A program made the translations under genes and the position numbers. From positions 4,712,001-4,776,000 of the forward strand of contig NZ_CP102770.1 of the NCBI RefSeq assembly GCF_038561935.1: 64,000 nucleotides of DNA, given 5' to 3'. The notes beneath the pieces were generated by a model that did not search any database, had not been told where the DNA came from, and saw nothing but the letters and a program-made list of their open reading frames with translations. Below, piece after piece: positions 59,889 to 64,000 of the stretch (position 1 is the stretch's first letter; each line of letters opens with the position of its first letter). The DNA comes from Myxococcus stipitatus. GTDB taxonomy: Bacteria > Myxococcota > Myxococcia > Myxococcales > Myxococcaceae.

Positions 59889-61349
59889 TCACCGGCTCGT
59901 GCCTCCACGCGTGCGCTTGAGCTTCACGGGAGGGTCCCCCGGGCGACCCCAACGTGCCATGTAGGGCGCCAGGTCGTACTTCTCCGCCGTGCGCGGCGAG
60001 CTCATGGGGCGCACCTTCCCCAGCACCTTGCGCTCCTGGAAGGGCCTGTCGTGCAGCCCCAGGACCCACATGAAGTTGGCGACACTCGCCGGGTCCCGGC
60101 CATCCACCGCGTACTTGTCGTTGAGGTGCGCGATGCGGCGCAGCCCTTCCTCCGGCGTCGGGCTCCACTCGAGAATCTTCTTGCCCCAGAGCATGCGCAG
60201 GTAGTTGTGGATGCGGCCTCGCTCCCGCAGCTCGCGCTGGGCGGCGTTCCACAGTCCGTCCGACGTGTGCGCGTGCTCCAGCTGATCCAGTGAGTACAGG
60301 TGCTCGCGCGCGTCCTTCTGGTGCGTGCGCAGCGTCTCGCGAGCCCAGCCCGGGAGCGACTCCGTGGAGAGCTGACGTGCCTCGGGCGTGTGGAAACAGT
60401 AGTTGAAGCCCAGCTCGCGCCGCACCAACAGCTCTTCCAGGAAGCTGCGCACCGCCGGGTCATCCGTGCCGCGTGCACGCAGCGCCGCCCGAGCCGCTTC
60501 ACCCGCGAAGAGGTTGCCCCAGTGGAAGAACGGCGACAGGCCGGACTGGTGCGCGCGGCCCGGGTCGTTGCGCTCGGTGTCGTAGCCCTCGAGTTTCTGG
60601 TGGAGGAAGGCGTCCAGCGCCTTCAGTCCCGCCTTGCGTCCTCCGCGCTCGTCGAGCGCTGGAACCGAGTGGTCGATGTGGAAGCCCGACAGGGTACGAC
60701 GGGCCTCGCGCGCATCGGCCAGCTCGAAGCCCGGCGACAGCGTGTGCGCGCGCGCCTTGAGCGGGCGAGGGCGCAGCGTGCGGCCCAGGTACTCCGGCCA
60801 CAGCTTCTGGAGCTTCGGCCGCAGTGTGTACGCGCCGGCCTGGAGCGTGGCGATGCGCTGCATGGGCACGACGCAGGATGCATCCACCGCGAACAGGGGA
60901 ACCTCCAACGTCCTGGCCGCGCCGCGGAGGTGTCCCGGGATGATGAACGTGGGGAAGAAGTCGGACACGATGGCGGCGGCGCGCCGGCCCAGCTCCGCGA
61001 TGCGCGCCACGTGCTCGCGGGGGTGGCGGGGCAGCTCCAGCCAGTAGGGAATCCCTCGCGACGCGAGGCTCTGCGCCAGGTCCTCCATGCCCTCCAAGGC
61101 CCATGCGTGAAGCCTGTCCGAGGCATGGGGGTAGTCCGGACGCAGCGCCTGGTACACCACCACGGGAAGGCCCAGGAGGTTGCCCAGCGCGATGGCGGTG
61201 TCGAGCGCGTGGTTCTCCTCGGCGCGATGGTTGACCATGCACCAGTACAGGACGAAGTCCCGCCTCGAGGAGGGAAGGGGGACGTCCTTGACGACGATGA
61301 CTCGAGCGGAATCGACGGCGAGCTCGGACCACGAGAACCCGTTGGGCAT
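59889..61349 (-). CDS. Class II CPD photolyase
   Basis: The 486-residue flavoprotein repairs cyclobutane pyrimidine dimers with light. Motifs match the class II (not class I) photolyases: YWCMVNHRAEENHALD near the front, ISDFFPTF-like segment, SGLSPFFHWGNL, RRELGFNYCFHTP, SDGLWNAAQRELRERGRIHNYLRMLWGKKILEW, and LNDKYAVDGRDPASVANFMWVLGLHDRPFQER; FAD-binding and electron-transfer residues are in the last 250. ATG 61349 was chosen over the GTG 61373. Class II photolyases are common in myxobacteria, plants and methanogens. It is divergent from the next gene across 181 bases. Confidence 0.93.
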   Translation of the reverse strand: MPNGFSWSELAVDSARVIVVKDVPLPSSRRDFVLYWCMVNHRAEENHALDTAIALGNLLGLPVVVYQALRPDYPHASDRLHAWALEGMEDLAQSLASRGIPYWLELPRHPREHVARIAELGRRAAAIVSDFFPTFIIPGHLRGAARTLEVPLFAVDASCVVPMQRIATLQAGAYTLRPKLQKLWPEYLGRTLRPRPLKARAHTLSPGFELADAREARRTLSGFHIDHSVPALDERGGRKAGLKALDAFLHQKLEGYDTERNDPGRAHQSGLSPFFHWGNLFAGEAARAALRARGTDDPAVRSFLEELLVRRELGFNYCFHTPEARQLSTESLPGWARETLRTHQKDAREHLYSLDQLEHAHTSDGLWNAAQRELRERGRIHNYLRMLWGKKILEWSPTPEEGLRRIAHLNDKYAVDGRDPASVANFMWVLGLHDRPFQERKVLGKVRPMSSPRTAEKYDLAPYMARWGRPGDPPVKLKRTRGGTSR

Positions 61350-61530
61350 GATGAGCAGGGATGCGCCGAGCACTCAGGCGTCGCGGAAGAATTGAAGCAC
61401 GTATGCAGGAATGCCGTGCTTGTGACGGTTGGCTTGCATGGAGCGTGGTGGGAGTGACAAGACGCGTCCAAAAAACACCATGGAGACGAGGGTTATGGTC
61501 TTCTGGCGAGCGGACCCAAGGAGTCCTTGC

Positions 61531-62808
61531 GTGTCATCTCTGAGAAACTGGCTCTGCATCCCCACCGTCCTCACGCTCGCGCTCGCACTCCCGGGGGCGG
61601 CGCGTGCGCAGGCTGGCACGTCGTACCCCGTGACGGAACCGTCCCAGGCGCAGCCCGCCTATCCGCCCCAGGACTCCGCGCGCTCGCGAACCGACGAGTC
61701 GCAGCCGCTCCCACCGGACGAGGCCGTGCCCCGGGTCCCCTCCTCGGCGGAGCCCCAGTTCGAGGACCCGCCGCAGCCTGGCTTCGAGCGCCCCATCTCC
61801 GCGCAGCCGGACCCGCACAGCCCCTCCGCTCCGGCGGAGGAGGGGGCGTTTCCCCCGCGAGACGCGCCGCTGCCGATGGATGCGCCCAAGGCCGAGCCCC
61901 TTCCCACGGTGATGCAGGAGTCGACGCGTCCGGTCCTGACGCCGAACTCCGCCCTGCCTCCGCCGCACGTGGACAGCGGCATCCTGTTGGATGGTCAGCC
62001 GCGCATCGGTCCCTTCTTGTCCGGACCGGGCAGCTTCCGCTTCATCGCCCACCACACCACGCTCGGTGCGCTGGGTGGCTTCTTCACCCAGGCGTTCGCG
62101 AATGACTTCAGCTTCGACAAGAGCTCCCGCGAGGCGATGCTGGCCGGCACGTTGATTGGCGCGGGCCTGGGCTTCGGCGCCTCGGCGTGGTGGCAGTTCA
62201 ACAACTGGGTGGACCGCCCGATGGCGAACTTCAGCATGCACAACTCCTTGGTGGGAGGCATGTTCATGGCGGGCTTCATGGACCTGTTCACCCAGGACCC
62301 GGGCGTGCTGACGTGGTCGGCGTTCCTGGGCGCGGAGCTGGGCGCGTGGCTCACCGCGGGGCTGGGCACGGGGCAGCTGCCGCTGAATGACGGTCTCCTG
62401 ATGGCGTCCGGCGCGGGCTGGGGCGCGGCCTACACGGCGCTGCTGCTGGCGGTCGTCCACTTCTCCGGCTCGGACATCTCCGGCAAGACGTGGCGAGACG
62501 CGTTGCTGCTCGCGCCGGGAATCGGCGCTGGCGCGCTGGCGCTGGCCACCATGCGCTACAACCCGACGCCGTCGCAGATTCTCCGCGCGGACCTCTTCGG
62601 CTCGGGCGTGGGCGCGGCGGTGCTGCTCATCTCCGGCCTGGTGCTGGGTGGGTTCGACCAGTCGACGCCCTACGTGCTGTCGTTCCTCGGCTCCGCGGGC
62701 GCCATCACCACAGTGAGCCTCCTGTGGGAGGAGAGCGTGGACCCCTCGTCGCTGAGGTCGACGCGGGGCTCGGCGAAGGACCGGCCGTACCGCAACGTCT
62801 GGTGGTAG
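61531..62808 (+). CDS. Membrane protein with signal peptide, 425 aa
   Basis: I do not recognise this protein. It has a signal peptide (ends LPGAARAQ near residue 27), a Pro/Ala/Glu-rich disordered section (about 30-165), and then a Gly/Ala-rich hydrophobic part with up to seven possible membrane segments (about 195-405; e.g. AAVLLISGLVLGGF, LGALGGFFTQAFAN). This is odd because exported proteins rarely have multiple internal membrane segments; it may be an inner-membrane protein whose N-terminal helix is uncleaved. GTG 61531 was chosen because AAGGAG lies seven bases upstream; upstream ATG starts give a longer non-conserved head. Confidence 0.62.
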   Translation: MSSLRNWLCIPTVLTLALALPGAARAQAGTSYPVTEPSQAQPAYPPQDSARSRTDESQPLPPDEAVPRVPSSAEPQFEDPPQPGFERPISAQPDPHSPSAPAEEGAFPPRDAPLPMDAPKAEPLPTVMQESTRPVLTPNSALPPPHVDSGILLDGQPRIGPFLSGPGSFRFIAHHTTLGALGGFFTQAFANDFSFDKSSREAMLAGTLIGAGLGFGASAWWQFNNWVDRPMANFSMHNSLVGGMFMAGFMDLFTQDPGVLTWSAFLGAELGAWLTAGLGTGQLPLNDGLLMASGAGWGAAYTALLLAVVHFSGSDISGKTWRDALLLAPGIGAGALALATMRYNPTPSQILRADLFGSGVGAAVLLISGLVLGGFDQSTPYVLSFLGSAGAITTVSLLWEESVDPSSLRSTRGSAKDRPYRNVWW

Positions 62809-62842
62809 ACGGGGTGTAGGGCGGACAAGCGGGCGTCCTGGC

Positions 62843-62867
62843 AAGGTGGGGGAGACGACACCACCTT
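62843..62867 (+). terminator. Weak hairpin between membrane-protein gene and DUF1015 gene
   Basis: AAGGTGG (62843-62849) and CCACCTT (62861-62867) are exact complements with an 11-base loop, 34 bases after the stop. It ends nine bases before the next ATG, so it may act as a leader structure for that gene instead. Confidence 0.3.
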
Positions 62868-62876
62868 CCCGGCGAC

Positions 62877-64000
62877 ATGGCGCGCGTCCATCCCTTCCCG
62901 GCCTTGCTGCCCTCTCTGGCTCGGACTCTCGAGCCCTCTGGTGTCGTTCCGCGTGGAAACGCGGCGCCCCAACCGGCCCATGTCCGGCCTCTGCTGGAGG
63001 CGGCGAATCCCTCGGCGGAGCTTCGTCGTCAGCGAGAGTCGGGGGCGTTGCTGATAGACGCCCGGCCCTCGCTGTACGTGGTGGAGGTCCACAGCCAGGC
63101 GGGCAAGCTGGGAGGTCCGCCCGTTCGCTACCTCCTCTGCGGGCTGCGGCCTGATGGCGGCGTGCCGCTGGAGCATGACCCGTATCGCCCCCGTGCCTGG
63201 GAGGTCGAGCCCGCCGTCACCCTCACCGCGGATGACCACGGTGTCTTCCGAGGGCTCCTGGCCGAGGCGAGCGAGCGGGCGGCCCCTGTCTGGGAGGGGG
63301 AGTACGACGGTCGCCTGCTCGTGCTGCGTCGAATCGAGCCCTCGCCTGTCTCCAAGCGCATCCAGGCCGTGTTGGACGAGGCGCCCATGCGCCCGCTCAC
63401 GGCACTGGCGGAAACGGGGCTGACGCTGGCGGCCATCGTGCCGTTGTCGGACCCGGGCCTGGAGCTGCTGCCCGTGCACCGCGCGCTCAAGGGCGTGGGG
63501 ACGTTTCGGGAGGAGACCTTCCTCACGCTGGTGACGGCGTACGCGCGTGTCTACGAGCTGGATGAGCCACTCGATACGCCTCGTGGATTGGTGGCCGCAC
63601 GCGAGCGACTGGCGACGCTCATCAGCGGGCACCATGCGGTGCTGCTCGTGCTGCCCGGGGGCCGTGGGCGCATCCTGCGCTTCCGACAGGGCTTGGACCT
63701 GGCGCACTTGAAGGGCGCGCCTCGCAACCCGACGTTGCGAAGCCTGGACCTGGCCTTGCTCAACGCGCTGGTGCTGCGGACGGTGCTCGGCATCCAGGAG
63801 CCCGAGTCACCCGGGCATCCGCAGGTCTTCCCCGTCGAGGGGCTGCTGCCCCTGGTGAAGGGCGTGGAGTCAGGGACGTTCCAGGTGGGCTTCGCCCTCA
63901 ACCCTCCGCCGGTGTGGGAAGTGCGCGCCGTGATGGAGGCGCAGGCCACGCTGCCACCGAGGACGCTGCGGGTGGAGCCGATGCCTCCCGCGGGCCTGTT
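62877..64000 (+). CDS. DUF1015-family protein, 5' part (3' end outside window)
   Basis: About 374 residues are present and the frame is open at the window end. The sequence MARVHPFPALLPSLARTLEPSG... and the later phrases YVVEVHSQAGK, LLCGLRPDGGVPLEHDPY, HHAVLLVLPGG and VFPVEGLLPLVKGVESGTFQVGFALNPPPVWEVRAVMEAQATLPPRTLRVEPMPPAGL match the DUF1015 family, whose C-terminus normally reads 'aG..mPpKSTyFyPK.pSGl'. The usual HExT-like segment and central motifs are partly diverged (HGVFRGLLAEA). Family function is uncharacterised. It has ATG 62877 preceded by a weak hairpin. Confidence 0.75.
   Translation, partial: MARVHPFPALLPSLARTLEPSGVVPRGNAAPQPAHVRPLLEAANPSAELRRQRESGALLIDARPSLYVVEVHSQAGKLGGPPVRYLLCGLRPDGGVPLEHDPYRPRAWEVEPAVTLTADDHGVFRGLLAEASERAAPVWEGEYDGRLLVLRRIEPSPVSKRIQAVLDEAPMRPLTALAETGLTLAAIVPLSDPGLELLPVHRALKGVGTFREETFLTLVTAYARVYELDEPLDTPRGLVAARERLATLISGHHAVLLVLPGGRGRILRFRQGLDLAHLKGAPRNPTLRSLDLALLNALVLRTVLGIQEPESPGHPQVFPVEGLLPLVKGVESGTFQVGFALNPPPVWEVRAVMEAQATLPPRTLRVEPMPPAGL

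Noticed and set aside
1-64000. tRNA, rRNA, IS elements, prophage, CRISPR arrays
   Set aside because: No clover-leaf pattern, transposase motif, terminal inverted repeats or spaced short direct repeats were seen in reading the window, although a covariance search was not possible.

Overview
This window is very GC-rich chromosomal DNA from a myxobacterium, almost certainly family Myxococcaceae (Myxococcus, Corallococcus, Pyxidicoccus or a close relative). The clearest evidence is a complete Frz chemosensory locus in the order frzZ (divergent), frzA, frzB, frzCD, frzE, frzG, frzF (51.2-59.5 kb), with frzS (pseudo-receiver plus long coiled coil) and an ECF sigma/anti-sigma pair of the RpoE1 type about 3-7 kb away. 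This system sets the reversal frequency of gliding cells. The genome style fits too: dense genes, many ATGA/GTGA start-stop overlaps, GTG and TTG starts, Pro/Ala-rich linkers, and many lipoproteins and secreted proteins without a named function.

Layout. 0-9 kb: the 3' end of nadD; a large metallopeptidase/propeller/barrel fusion; a conserved unknown protein; a DUF2520 oxidoreductase coupled to a Clp-type double AAA+ ATPase. 8.9-15.4 kb: an overlapping efflux operon (Yip1-type membrane protein, TolC, MacA-like adaptor, MacB-type ATPase, two FtsX/MacB-type permeases). 15.5-17.3 kb: a cysteine-synthase-family enzyme and a possible methyltransferase. 17.4-22.6 kb: a CreD-like membrane protein, a secreted partner and a convergent OmpR/histidine-kinase pair, plus a 49-residue membrane protein. 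22.6-27.6 kb: secreted, GNAT and VWA-domain proteins and a small Cys-rich secreted protein. 27.7-32.4 kb: the most unusual stretch, with a hairpin-rich intergenic region, an unrecognised 585-residue protein, a PTP-like (phytase-type) phosphatase and a DUF692/MNIO metalloenzyme fused to an unknown domain. 32.4-44.6 kb: housekeeping genes (udk, birA, coaX) mixed with a MetX-like protein that lacks its nucleophile, a propeller protein, a HARE-HTH protein with a degenerate Mrr-like fold, and two lipoproteins. 44.6-59.5 kb: the frz region, with alanine dehydrogenase and a radical SAM protein inside it. 59.5-64 kb: a PHA-system protein, a class II photolyase, a membrane protein and the start of a DUF1015 protein.

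How the genes work together. The Frz proteins form one signalling pathway: the cytoplasmic receptor FrzCD with CheW proteins FrzA and FrzB, the kinase FrzE, output protein FrzZ, and methylation enzymes FrzF and FrzG. FrzS is a polarity protein for type IV pilus motility. The 8.9-15.4 kb operon encodes a full tripartite exporter. The CreD-like module is probably one envelope-stress unit. No tRNA, rRNA, insertion sequence, prophage or CRISPR array was seen. The only gene-free stretch over 300 bases (39495-39918) holds a degenerate tandem repeat and an inverted repeat. All assignments are by reading; no database search was run.
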